From the NCBI RefSeq assembly GCF_002694385.1, contig NZ_NZMB01000012.1, positions 40,778-104,777 of the forward strand: a DNA stretch of 64,000 nucleotides. The letters are read 5' to 3'. This document shows positions 55,770 through 64,000 of this stretch, piece by piece. The stretch is from Sneathiella sp. Its GTDB lineage: Bacteria; Pseudomonadota; Alphaproteobacteria; Sneathiellales; Sneathiellaceae. The position numbers were made by a program, and so were the translations under genes. The notes beneath the pieces are model-generated. The model worked only from the letters and a program-made list of their open reading frames with translations, was not told where the DNA came from and made no database searches. Each line of letters opens with the position of its first letter. The stretch's first letter is position 1.

Positions 55770-57084
55770 GTTCAGTTTGTCATGCCTGCGTCAGAATATA
55801 CGCCCGTTCGCCATTGGCATCTTCGGGCTGTCCCTGATCCTGCCGGGCATTGGCGCGGCGGCATCGCCGGATGAAGAACTAAAGGCCCTGCAACAGGCCT
55901 TGGCCACATCGGAAAACCGGCAGCAGAATTTCACAGCCCAGCTTGAAAAACTCGACAGTGAAATAAAAACGCTGAAACGCAAACTTGTGGTTGCGGCGAG
56001 CAATCTCACCCAGCTTGATGAAAAGCTGGTCCAGGTCGAACAGCGATTGGATGAGATCCGACAGGTGGAAAATGATACACTCGCCGATCTGGAAAGCCGC
56101 AAAGATGACCTTTCCGTTACGATTTCCGCCCTGATCCATCTCAGCCGGCAACCGGAAGGTACCTTGATTGGTAATCCCAGCGGGCTTGTCGATAGTCTCC
56201 GCGCCTCCTCTTTATTGCAGTCTATCTTGCCAAAGCTCAAAGCAGATGCGGATCATCTTGCCGGGCAGCTCAACACCCTGGCGGAATTGCGCACACAATA
56301 TGCGAAAGAGAGGGAAGACTTCAGCGCCCTGCGTGACGAACGCATCGCCGAGCAGGAAACGCTTGATCAACTGCTGGAGGAAAAGCGCAACGCCCAAAGC
56401 AAAATTGCAAAACAAAGCGAGCAAGAGCAGAAGCGGCTAGAAAAACTCACTTCAGATGTGACCGATACGACCGCCCTCATCACCCGTCTTGCCGAAGACA
56501 GGGAACGCCAACGCGCCGAAGAGCAAGCTCGGCTTGAACGCGAAATCGCGGCAAAGAAAAAAGCCGATGCCGAGAAAGCCGCCGCAGCCGCAAAGGTGGA
56601 GATCCCAAAACCGGAACAACAACCTCAAAACAAAACAGTCGCGCCGCAAGTGCTGGCAAATCTCAGTGCGACGCGCCATATAACAGAAGCAAAAGGATTG
56701 CTCCCCTTACCCGTTGGCGGACGCATCGTTACCCATTATGATGAGAATGATGATGTCGGCCTCAAAAAGGGAATTGTAATTGAAACCCGGCCAGAGGCCA
56801 CCGTCATCTCGCCTTTCGATGGCCAGATCGCATTCGCCGGACCGTTCCGGCATTATGGATTGCTGCTGATCATCGATCATGGCGACGGGTATCACTCGCT
56901 CCTGGCGGGAATGGGCTCCATAGATGCCGCCGTTGGGCAGCTTCTTCTTGCAGGAGAGCCTGTCGGACGAATGAAAACGAGTAGTAAAGGAAATCCTAAG
57001 CTCTATATGGAGCTTAGGAACAACGGTTCGCCCATTGACCCCGCTCCGTGGTTACTGGCCGAGAATAGAAAGGTTAGCGGATAA
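55744..57084 (+). CDS. envC: EnvC-like murein hydrolase activator
   Basis: A periplasmic 446-residue coiled-coil protein that activates cell-separation amidases. It has an export signal (about residues 15-40, ending GAAASPDE), two long coiled-coil regions (about 40-120 and 165-285, repeats like LEKLDSEIKTLKRKL), then a LytM/M23 domain (about 325-440). The M23 catalytic residues are not conserved: no HxxxD in DVGLKKGIVIETR, and HSLLAGM lacks HxH. That fits an activator instead of an enzyme. The start is uncertain: TTG 55744 has AGGAGG only three bases away; GTG 55756 is further. It overlaps gpmI by 26 bases. Confidence 0.9.
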   Translation: MRTTVLRPEFSLSCLRQNIRPFAIGIFGLSLILPGIGAAASPDEELKALQQALATSENRQQNFTAQLEKLDSEIKTLKRKLVVAASNLTQLDEKLVQVEQRLDEIRQVENDTLADLESRKDDLSVTISALIHLSRQPEGTLIGNPSGLVDSLRASSLLQSILPKLKADADHLAGQLNTLAELRTQYAKEREDFSALRDERIAEQETLDQLLEEKRNAQSKIAKQSEQEQKRLEKLTSDVTDTTALITRLAEDRERQRAEEQARLEREIAAKKKADAEKAAAAAKVEIPKPEQQPQNKTVAPQVLANLSATRHITEAKGLLPLPVGGRIVTHYDENDDVGLKKGIVIETRPEATVISPFDGQIAFAGPFRHYGLLLIIDHGDGYHSLLAGMGSIDAAVGQLLLAGEPVGRMKTSSKGNPKLYMELRNNGSPIDPAPWLLAENRKVSG

Positions 57085-58376
57085 TGAGACATGTTGTAAC
57101 AGGTGTGTTGGCCGCAGCAGTTGTTCTGCTGTCGATTGCCATTGTGACGACACCGGACAACCGGGTGGAGGCGAGTTCCGAGACCTATCGCCAGCTAAAT
57201 CTCTTTGGCGATGTGTTTGCGAAAATCCGCGAAGACTATGTCGAGGAAGTCGACGATGAAAAGCTTATCGAAGCCGCAATCAACGGCATGCTGAGTTCAC
57301 TCGACCCTCATTCGAGCTATCTGAACCCGGAAAGCTATGACGGCATGAAGGTGCAGACGCGCGGCAAGTTCGGTGGCCTCGGGATTGAAGTGACCATGGA
57401 AAACGGCTTCGTCAAGGTGGTGGCGCCCATTGATGACACCCCGGCCGCCAAGGCCGGCATTCAGGCGGGCGACCTGATCACTCATCTTGATGGCGAACCG
57501 GTTCTCGGCCTGACCCTGGCCGAAGCCGTCGACAAGATGCGCGGGCTGGTGGATACGGACCTGACCTTGACCATCCGCCGCAACGGGGAGCAGGAACCAC
57601 TTGAACTGACCCTGACCCGCGCCATCATTACCGTGCAGTCCGTTCGAGGCAGACTTGAAGATGACGGTATTCTTTATGTCCGGATTTCCAGCTTTACGGA
57701 ACAGACGGACAGCGGTCTTCGCAAGACAATCGATACGTTGAAAGCGGAGGCGGGCGATAATTTCCAGGGCCTTGTTCTTGACCTGCGGAATAATCCGGGC
57801 GGGCTTCTTGATCAGGCAATCGCTGTGGCGGACGACTTCCTTGAGAAAGGTGAAATTGTTTCGACCCGCGGCCGGAAACAGGGCGATGCACAGCGCTACA
57901 ACGCCAAACCGGACGACATTATCAACGGCATGCCGATCGTCGTTCTAATCAACGGCGGTTCGGCCAGCGCCTCCGAGATTGTTGCAGGCGCCCTGCAGGA
58001 TCATGGCCGCGCCGTGGTTCTCGGCACCAAGAGCTTCGGCAAAGGGTCCGTTCAGACCATTGTTCCCTTGCAAGGTAATGGCGCCATGCGGATGACAACG
58101 GCCCGTTATTACACGCCATCCGGCACGTCCATCCAGGCTAAGGGTATCGTCCCCGATATCGAGGTGGAACAGGCCAAACTGGAAGTTTTGGAACAGGCGC
58201 GCGGCCGTTCCGAAGCGGATCTTAGAAACCATCTGGAAAATGGCAGCGAGCCGGAAACCCCTGTCGCCGATGGTGAAGGTCAGGCTGCTGAAGAAGAAGT
58301 CCTCGACTATCAGCTTCTTCGTGCAAAGGATCTGTTGAAGGGTGTCTCACTTTTTGCAAAAAAGGATGCTAAATAG
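57084..58376 (+). CDS. ctpA: S41-family C-terminal processing peptidase
   Basis: A periplasmic, membrane-anchored protease (430 residues). It has an N-terminal hydrophobic helix (about residues 5-22), a PDZ domain (about 85-165; FGGLGIEVTMENGFVKVVAP), and a catalytic core with Ser295 in GGSASASEIVAGAL and Lys320 in SFGKGSVQT, 25 residues apart as in D1-type proteases. It is coupled to envC by a TAATG overlap. Substrates are likely envelope proteins, including peptidoglycan hydrolases. Confidence 0.95.
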   Translation: MRHVVTGVLAAAVVLLSIAIVTTPDNRVEASSETYRQLNLFGDVFAKIREDYVEEVDDEKLIEAAINGMLSSLDPHSSYLNPESYDGMKVQTRGKFGGLGIEVTMENGFVKVVAPIDDTPAAKAGIQAGDLITHLDGEPVLGLTLAEAVDKMRGLVDTDLTLTIRRNGEQEPLELTLTRAIITVQSVRGRLEDDGILYVRISSFTEQTDSGLRKTIDTLKAEAGDNFQGLVLDLRNNPGGLLDQAIAVADDFLEKGEIVSTRGRKQGDAQRYNAKPDDIINGMPIVVLINGGSASASEIVAGALQDHGRAVVLGTKSFGKGSVQTIVPLQGNGAMRMTTARYYTPSGTSIQAKGIVPDIEVEQAKLEVLEQARGRSEADLRNHLENGSEPETPVADGEGQAAEEEVLDYQLLRAKDLLKGVSLFAKKDAK

Positions 58377-58459
58377 ACTGAATGTCATGTGTCCTTCGGG
58401 CGGCGTAGGTGAAATGAGTCATCTCCGTCACCAAAGGAAATTAGTATCGGCGGATTACT

Positions 58460-60253
58460 GTGGGAAATTTGGATAAAGACGAGCTGACAAAACCGATGCC
58501 CGCAAACAGGGTGTCGGTTTTGTTCGTTTTGTCTCTGATGGTTATTCTGGCTGTCATTGCGCTGGCCGGATGGGGGTATTTCAGTCAGAAAGGGCAACGT
58601 CCGGCAACCACGGTTTCGGCCAGTACCAGCATCAACGCCCCCATAGAACTGCCCGCGGCCACGCCGGAGAGTACCGCTCTACAGAAGGACGCAGCCCAGC
58701 AAGCGACCGACTCCTCAACGGACAAGATACCTGACGAGACCACCGCCGAAACGGACGACACCTCCAAATCAGAAGACAATGAGCCGCCCGCCGTAACCGG
58801 AGGGGAGACCGCAGGTCGGCCCCTTTCCCCGTCAGTGCCGGAGCAGAGTTCTGACGCCAGCTCCGAACAGGAAAACACAGCGACCGCAAATAAGCGCCCG
58901 CAAGACAGCACCGCAACCACGGCAATTCCCGACTCTTCGCCCCCCGGAACACGGATTATGTCATCGGGAAAAACACCGGAGGAAACAACGGCGACGGAGA
59001 CCATGCTCCCGCCCCCCGGCGACGCTAATACTGACGAAAAAAGCGTAGCGGGTGAAGAGGAGCGGAATATGGACGGAACCTCTTCCTCCATATCCAATTC
59101 AGAGGCAGCGCAAGACAGCGCATTTGACGATACAGCAGCCCCTCCTCCGATTGCAGAGAGGGATGCGGACAGCGAACAAAGTTCTGCTCCGGATGGGGAA
59201 CAGATACCTGTGGGCGAGACCTCCCCACCCTCAATATCAGATAGTGAGGAAGCCCGCCCCATAACCGCAGCAGATGAGTCACATGCAAATCAGACGGCGG
59301 ATGCGATGGCAGATGCGACGACGAATGAGAGTCTCTCTGTGCCCGAATCCGCGGCCAGCGCAGAAACATCGTCGGCCACCGATGGCCGGGTCGGGATGAC
59401 TTTTCCGGCTGCGCCCTCCGCTTCTGCGACGCAGGAAAGTGATGACATCACAGAACCAGACGAAGACGCCCCTCTACAAGCTGTTGACGATGGAGCGTCA
59501 GAAAAACCAGCGGCTACGGAAACAATATCCTCCCCTCCCGTGACAGAGCCAATGCAGGCCGCCGGTCCGGACACGCCCCGGATTGCCATCATTATCAGCG
59601 AACTGGGCATGAGCAATGCGCGAGCGCGGCAAGCCATCGAACGGCTGCCCGCCGCAATTACCTTCAGCTTCAACCCCTACGGACATAATTTGCAGCAGAT
59701 TGCGGATGAAGCCCGCGCGGCGGGGCATGAAATCCTCCTTCAGGTGCCGATGGAGCCAATGGGTTATCCCCGTCTTGATCCCGGCATCCACGGCCTTAGA
59801 ACAGACCTTTCAACCGATGAGAACCTGGCGCGGCTTGACTGGATATTGGATCGCTTTACAGGCTATATTGGCATTACCAATCAGATGGGTTCCAGATTTA
59901 CGACCGACGCCGACGCCATTACCCCCATCCTTGCCGCGATCGGTAAGAAAAATCTCCTTTACCTCGACAGCCGTACAGCAGGCAACAGCATCGCCGCCCA
60001 TATTGCGCAGGAGCTTGCCGTGCCGGTTGCTATTAACAACCGTTTCCTGGACCACCGGGAAGAACGCGCCACGATTGATGCGCATTTTGCGGCCCTCGAA
60101 TCCCTTGCCCAACGCACCGGAGTCGCAATTGGCATTGCCTATCCCTATGAAGAAACCTTCGATTATCTGACCGACTGGATCAAGGGATTAGAAGGAAAGG
60201 GACTTCTTCTTTCCCCAATCTCCGCACTCGTCAACAAACAGGAAACAAGATGA
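58460..60253 (+). CDS. Divergent polysaccharide deacetylase with long acidic linker
   Basis: A 597-residue protein. It has one membrane anchor (about residues 17-36), a linker of about 320 residues (50-370) rich in Thr, Ser, Glu, Asp, Ala and Pro, then a YibQ-like divergent deacetylase domain (about 371-595): [61 protein letters not shown]. Compared with YibQ, the DD of the metal site reads SE and the NHMGS histidine reads Q. This variant may be inactive, or use another chemistry; similar changes occur in other alphaproteobacteria. GTG at 58460 has no strong site. It lies between ctpA and rppH with an ATGA overlap to rppH. Confidence 0.85.
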   Translation: MGNLDKDELTKPMPANRVSVLFVLSLMVILAVIALAGWGYFSQKGQRPATTVSASTSINAPIELPAATPESTALQKDAAQQATDSSTDKIPDETTAETDDTSKSEDNEPPAVTGGETAGRPLSPSVPEQSSDASSEQENTATANKRPQDSTATTAIPDSSPPGTRIMSSGKTPEETTATETMLPPPGDANTDEKSVAGEEERNMDGTSSSISNSEAAQDSAFDDTAAPPPIAERDADSEQSSAPDGEQIPVGETSPPSISDSEEARPITAADESHANQTADAMADATTNESLSVPESAASAETSSATDGRVGMTFPAAPSASATQESDDITEPDEDAPLQAVDDGASEKPAATETISSPPVTEPMQAAGPDTPRIAIIISELGMSNARARQAIERLPAAITFSFNPYGHNLQQIADEARAAGHEILLQVPMEPMGYPRLDPGIHGLRTDLSTDENLARLDWILDRFTGYIGITNQMGSRFTTDADAITPILAAIGKKNLLYLDSRTAGNSIAAHIAQELAVPVAINNRFLDHREERATIDAHFAALESLAQRTGVAIGIAYPYEETFDYLTDWIKGLEGKGLLLSPISALVNKQETR

Positions 60254-60732
60254 CCAAGACTGCGTTACGTGAAAGCCTGCCCTATCGCCCCTGCGCCGGA
60301 ATGATGGTTCTCAACGGAGAGGGGCGCGTGTTCGTCGGCCGCCGCATCGATATGGTCAGTGAACACTGGCAAATGCCGCAAGGCGGCATTGACGAGAATG
60401 AAGATCCGATCGAAGCTGCGTTGCGCGAACTTGATGAAGAAATCGGCACTCGTAATGTCGAGCTTGTCCACGTGCTCAATGAATGGCTGACCTATGAACT
60501 GCCGGATGATCTGCTCGGGAAGATATGGAAGGGAAAGTATCGTGGCCAGAAACAGAAATGGTTTCTGTTTCGCTTCCTCGGGGAGGATCAGGATATCAAC
60601 ATTCTCACGAAGCATCCGGAATTTTCTGAATGGAAATGGGCAGAATATGCGGAACTGCCGGAACTGATCGTCCCTTTCAAACGTGCTCTTTATGAAACAG
60701 TTCTGGAAAAATTCTCTCCATACGTGCGCTGA
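60250..60732 (+). CDS. rppH: RNA pyrophosphohydrolase RppH
   Basis: Removes pyrophosphate from 5'-triphosphorylated RNA to start decay. The 160-residue Nudix protein has a complete box at residues 45-67 ([20 protein letters not shown] followed by IGT) and the RppH-type [15 protein letters not shown] and [17 protein letters not shown]. It is translationally coupled to the deacetylase. Together with NudC the window encodes two RNA 5'-end-processing Nudix enzymes. Confidence 0.96.
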   Translation: MTKTALRESLPYRPCAGMMVLNGEGRVFVGRRIDMVSEHWQMPQGGIDENEDPIEAALRELDEEIGTRNVELVHVLNEWLTYELPDDLLGKIWKGKYRGQKQKWFLFRFLGEDQDINILTKHPEFSEWKWAEYAELPELIVPFKRALYETVLEKFSPYVR

Positions 60733-61059
60733 GATATCATTCATTCGGGCACACGCCCCACAAATTATAGTTAAGAATAAATGAAAAATCTTTGATTTTT
60801 ATCTATATCTAGTATTCCTGCGATTTTCATAAAATTTATCTCATCTCCTGTTGTCTTTTCTTTTCCGATACGATTATAATCCTAACGAGTTGTTAATTAC
60901 GAATAATTGCTCATAGTTAATAAACAAGGTTAATTTTGTGGCTTCATTGGAAACTGCATTGTTATTCTTGTAATATTGATCCGTTAGTATCCAGACTGCC
61001 GCCGCCGTGCTGCACATTATTTTTGTCATTTAGAGCCGTAATTGTATTGTGAGCGTAAC
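60733..61059. other. AT-rich intergenic region of about 325 bases
   Basis: No gene is seen. It is markedly AT-rich against its surroundings. It contains an AT-only hairpin (AAAAATC / GATTTTT at 60784-60800) with a poly-T-like end, a possible weak terminator for rppH, and three TTAAT copies at 60893, 60917 and 60930. It must hold the promoter of the PilZ-methyltransferase gene, but I could not assign -35/-10 elements. Confidence 0.5.
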
Positions 61060-62520
61060 ATGAAACATTATGAGGAGCTTTCCGGGGGAGAAGGTCGGCG
61101 TGTTTTTTATCGCGCAGAACGCTTCAATGCCAAAACCTTGATGAGTAGTATATCGCCGATTGTCGAGATGGATGACCGATCTTTCGATATCTACGACATC
61201 AGCATGAGCGGAATAAGTTTTGTCAGCCCACAGAATTTTTCCTGGCTCGAAGACATGAATAAGGATGTTCCGCTGCAACTCAAGATCGGAACAACGGAAG
61301 TTTTCTCGGGAAATGGTAAAATCCGCCGGATTGAACCGCACGAAAATCAGCATAAGGTCGCTGTCGAGCTAACCCGCGGTTTTCTTGATATCAAGAAAAT
61401 TCTGGCGCAGCATGATGATCTCGCGTTGCAGCAGGCCGTGACTATCGGCCTCTCCGATCACTCTCGGCTTGTACCGGCTGCCTATAAGGAAGCAATCGGT
61501 GATGCAGTCTATATGTTCCGCTCCATACACAAGGTTCTCGACAAGGTTGAGGCCGATCTCGGGCGCGATGATTCCCGGCGCAGCGAACGCATAAAGGATA
61601 TTATCCTCGCCTGTGAAACGAAGGCATTGACCCGCTGGAGGGAAATTTCAAAAAAATGCCTGAAAATCACGGAAGAGCTGGGAGACGATAGCCTCGCCAT
61701 TGCCGCCGTCAAGCAGTATACGGAAATGGTGCTGACACCGGAAATTCTACCCGGAGCAAGCTGGGACCGCGCCTACAGCAAACCGCTCGGCTATCCGGGC
61801 GATTATCAGGTCATGAACTATGCCTATAATCTGACGCTGGAAGGCGACACGGCCTATGCAAAATTCTGCCACCGCCTCGGCACCTCAACAGGTGAGTTCA
61901 TCGCCACTCGCATGACAATGACCAAGCAGGCGATCGCTCGCCTCTGTACAGAAGCCGCCGCCCGTGGACGGAGCGATTTCAAGGCCGCGAGCCTTGGCTG
62001 TGGCCCCGCACAGGAAGTCGCCAATTATCTGAAAACGCCGAATATCCCGCTTCCGGTTGAGTTCACTCTCATAGATCAGGATCATGACGCACTCTCCTAT
62101 GCCTATAACAGCACCTATCCCGAGGTAGTCCGGCTCGATGGCATGGCCTGGGTTCGTTGCCTGCATGCCACATTCCTGGAGTTTCTGGCGACAGGCAAGC
62201 TGTTCAGCAAACTCGAAAAGCAGGATCTGATCTATGCTGTGGGTCTTGCCGATTATCTTGGCAAAAAGCGATCCACCAAACTGGTCAATGACCTGTACAG
62301 CAATCTGCGGCCAGGCGGGACGCTGATCATCGGCTGTATGCGTACATCGGAGACAAGCCTCAAATGGCAGGTCGAATATGTGGTGGACTGGACATTGGTC
62401 CATCGCACAGAACAGGAAATGTTCGAGCTTGCAGAAAATCTTGATCCGGCGGCGAAACGTGAAGTTATTGCAGATCCGACGGGTCATTGCCATCTTCTCT
62501 TCGTGACAAAGCCAGAATGA
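61060..62520 (+). CDS. PilZ domain-methyltransferase fusion protein
   Basis: A 486-residue protein. Residues of about 10-115 are a PilZ domain with both c-di-GMP motifs: R14-x-x-x-R18 in RRVFYRAER and D46-x-S48-x-x-G51 in YDISMSGISF. A helical linker follows (about 115-230), then a class I SAM-dependent methyltransferase: PLGYPGDYQVMNYAY (about 243), motif I ASLGCGPAQEVANYL (about 310), acidic motif FTLIDQDHDALSYAYN, and LRPGGTLIIGCM. The C-terminal part is like the family annotated as extracellular-factor/3-hydroxypalmitate methyl ester biosynthesis. ATG 61060 is used; a TTG 18 bases earlier is possible. Substrate unknown; regulation by c-di-GMP is inferred. Confidence 0.82.
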   Translation: MKHYEELSGGEGRRVFYRAERFNAKTLMSSISPIVEMDDRSFDIYDISMSGISFVSPQNFSWLEDMNKDVPLQLKIGTTEVFSGNGKIRRIEPHENQHKVAVELTRGFLDIKKILAQHDDLALQQAVTIGLSDHSRLVPAAYKEAIGDAVYMFRSIHKVLDKVEADLGRDDSRRSERIKDIILACETKALTRWREISKKCLKITEELGDDSLAIAAVKQYTEMVLTPEILPGASWDRAYSKPLGYPGDYQVMNYAYNLTLEGDTAYAKFCHRLGTSTGEFIATRMTMTKQAIARLCTEAAARGRSDFKAASLGCGPAQEVANYLKTPNIPLPVEFTLIDQDHDALSYAYNSTYPEVVRLDGMAWVRCLHATFLEFLATGKLFSKLEKQDLIYAVGLADYLGKKRSTKLVNDLYSNLRPGGTLIIGCMRTSETSLKWQVEYVVDWTLVHRTEQEMFELAENLDPAAKREVIADPTGHCHLLFVTKPE

Positions 62521-62573
62521 CGGAGGAAGCATTCAAGAGGGGGATCCGCTGTCCATAGCGGCGGAATGGATCA

Positions 62574-63971
62574 TTATCCTCTAGCGGCTTTTGCCCGACC
62601 ACTGTCCCCGTCGATCTGGCGATCCACCAGACGCTCTTTCGGGAATTCAACAATGGCGACCGTTCCCTCACCAAGGCGGCTGTCGAGTGTGATCGTCCCG
62701 CTATGCAGCTCCATGATATTTTTGGTAAGGGGCAGCCCTAGTCCTGTTCCATCATAGTTGCGAGCCATGGAGCTTTCTATCTGAACAAACGGATCGAAGA
62801 CCTTTTCGATATTTTCAGGATCAATACCAATACCCGTATCACGGATGCGGATCTGGAGGTTTCCGTTCTCAAGCGACTGGAAACCAATAGAAACCGATCC
62901 GCCTTTATGGGTAAACTTCACCGCATTGGAAAACAGATTAAGGAAGACCTGCGCCAGAAGCCGCGGATCGCCAATCATCCGATGATCCCGCGACGGAACA
63001 TCAAATATGAGGCGCACGCCCCGCTCCGCCGCATTATCGCGAATGACCCGCAAGGTTGAATTGACGGTATCAACGATGGAGACTTCCTCTTCCTGCAACA
63101 CCAGTTTGCCCGCTTCCGCCTTCGACAGATCGAGAATATCATTGATAATGCTGAGCAGATGCTGGCCACTGACATTGATGTCGTGGGAATACTCCTGATA
63201 TTGCTCCTTGCCGAGCGGGCCGAACATTTCTTTTTCCAGAATTTCCGAAAACCCGATGATAGCGTTAAGCGGTGTCCGCAGCTCATGCGACATGATTGCC
63301 AGAAATTCGGATTTCGAATGATTGGCCGCCTGGGCCTTTTCTGCCAGGATATCGCTTTTGACCCGTTCTTCATCCAGCATCTTCATATTGATAAAGTCGC
63401 GGCGCTGCGCCAGTTCCTGAAAATAAGCGGCGAAAACGCCCATCCCTGCCGCCGTCAGCAGGAAAAAGTCGTTGGCCATCAAAATCAGCAGCGGGATCGG
63501 ATTATACCAGATCGCCGCGATATGATAGGCCGCGATCAGGAACACCGTGACAAAGGACGCATACAGAAACCGTGTCGGCGGCAGGCAGCAACAGAAGATA
63601 ATCAACGGTGTCAGACCGGCGTAATAAAGATAATTTCCCGGCTCATCGGCAATGGCCGTCATCACAATAATACTGACGCCCGAGGCAAGCATGCAAAATG
63701 CCGCACCTGGCTGCGCGAAAATTGCGTAGTATTTCGTATAGGTCAATCCGAAAACGATCAGAAAAATCGGGATTGCAAAACAGAAGCGTATAATCGCCGC
63801 TTCCTTGAAAACCTCAGGAATGGCATAAAAGTCGAGGATTGAAAAAGCGGCATAAATAATAATGGCGGACAGAAGCGACAACCGCATGACACCAATTGAA
63901 CGGGCGATTGCGGTATCGTTATAAGCGCTTTCGACTTCATGATCGACAAAACGCAACGAAAATCGGTTCAA
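62574..63971 (-). CDS. Six-TM hybrid-free sensor histidine kinase
   Basis: A 465-residue membrane kinase. Six N-terminal helices (about residues 28-205) form an unassigned sensor, followed by a short coiled coil and the kinase core: H box FLAIMSHELRTPLNAIIGFS, N box NLFSNAVKFTHKGG, G1 DTGIGIDPENIEKVF and G2 GTGLGLPLTKNI. It has no receiver or HPt domain, and no response-regulator gene is adjacent. The TTG at 63971 has GGAACG before it. The frame stays open to the window end, so the true start may lie beyond 64000. It is convergent with the PilZ-methyltransferase gene. Confidence 0.9.
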   Translation of the reverse strand: MNRFSLRFVDHEVESAYNDTAIARSIGVMRLSLLSAIIIYAAFSILDFYAIPEVFKEAAIIRFCFAIPIFLIVFGLTYTKYYAIFAQPGAAFCMLASGVSIIVMTAIADEPGNYLYYAGLTPLIIFCCCLPPTRFLYASFVTVFLIAAYHIAAIWYNPIPLLILMANDFFLLTAAGMGVFAAYFQELAQRRDFINMKMLDEERVKSDILAEKAQAANHSKSEFLAIMSHELRTPLNAIIGFSEILEKEMFGPLGKEQYQEYSHDINVSGQHLLSIINDILDLSKAEAGKLVLQEEEVSIVDTVNSTLRVIRDNAAERGVRLIFDVPSRDHRMIGDPRLLAQVFLNLFSNAVKFTHKGGSVSIGFQSLENGNLQIRIRDTGIGIDPENIEKVFDPFVQIESSMARNYDGTGLGLPLTKNIMELHSGTITLDSRLGEGTVAIVEFPKERLVDRQIDGDSGRAKAARG

Positions 63972-64000
63972 TTTCGTTCCGTTAAAGATAGATTCAATTG

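Noticed and set aside
62545-62561. Hairpin CCGCT/AGCGG between the PilZ-methyltransferase and kinase genes as a terminator
   Set aside because: The 5-bp stem is not followed by T residues on either strand, so termination is not supported.
1-64000. Mobile element, phage, CRISPR or defence island
   Set aside because: No transposase, integrase, capsid, Cas or toxin-antitoxin motif, no direct-repeat array and no tRNA-flanking integration signs were found.

Overview
This window reads as one contiguous stretch of the core chromosome of a GC-rich, heterotrophic, aerobic alphaproteobacterium. Several gene orders typical of that class are intact: dnaX-ybaB-recR with a small SRP RNA, kdsB-pheA next to a cycM-type cytochrome c, rplU-rpmA-obgE-proB-proA-nadD-rsfS-rlmH-gpmI-envC-ctpA-deacetylase-rppH, and a LivKHMGF operon carrying a DUF6867-type membrane gene. 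PilZ proteins, TAXI and YejABEF transporters, malate synthase G and a CIO-type bd oxidase fit a marine Rhodospirillales/Sneathiella-like lineage, but the genus is a guess. I see no phage, insertion sequence, CRISPR array, rRNA or integron.

Layout. 1-9.9 kb: end of dapD, an EamA exporter, dapE and a coupled membrane protein; truA-fmt-def on the minus strand, divergent from rmuC; dnaX-ybaB-recR and the SRP RNA. 9.9-14.3 kb: nudC, a second EamA exporter, a queuosine-precursor transporter, pheA and kdsB. 14.3-25.1 kb: membrane-anchored cytochrome c, a Yej-type oligopeptide ABC operon with two tandem binding proteins, a GhrA-like dehydrogenase and an M17 aminopeptidase. 25.2-30.2 kb: the least understood part. 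It holds an orphan TAXI binding protein, a receiver-like protein with altered phosphorylation residues, a small PilZ protein, a secreted HEXXH protein, an unrecognised protein, a gene-poor stretch and a MarR regulator. 30.2-35.2 kb: malate synthase G, a divergent IclR regulator with an IclR-box-like operator, guanine deaminase and its Lrp/AsnC neighbour. 35.4-39.4 kb: a YnjBCD-like ABC operon. 39.5-45 kb: the Liv operon. 45.2-47.7 kb: cydA-cydB and a 35-residue DUF2474 gene. 47.9-60.7 kb: tRNA-Ser(CGA) and the ribosomal/proline/NAD/cell-envelope block. 61-64 kb: a PilZ-methyltransferase fusion and a six-TM histidine kinase.

How the genes fit together. Most of the window is housekeeping: lysine/peptidoglycan precursors, translation initiation and tRNA modification, recombination, LPS Kdo, proline, NAD, ribosome silencing, glycolysis and division-site amidase activation. 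Nutrient scavenging of peptides, branched-chain amino acids, purines and glyoxylate is layered over it. The best leads for new biology are the two PilZ loci (26.3-29.0 kb and 61.0-62.5 kb), the bd-oxidase mini-subunit, and the divergent polysaccharide deacetylase with a linker of about 300 residues. None amounts to a clearly new multi-gene defence or mobile system.

Start codons were moved from the longest-ORF position when a Shine-Dalgarno sequence, signal peptide or family alignment favoured another start. Such cases are explained in the entries.
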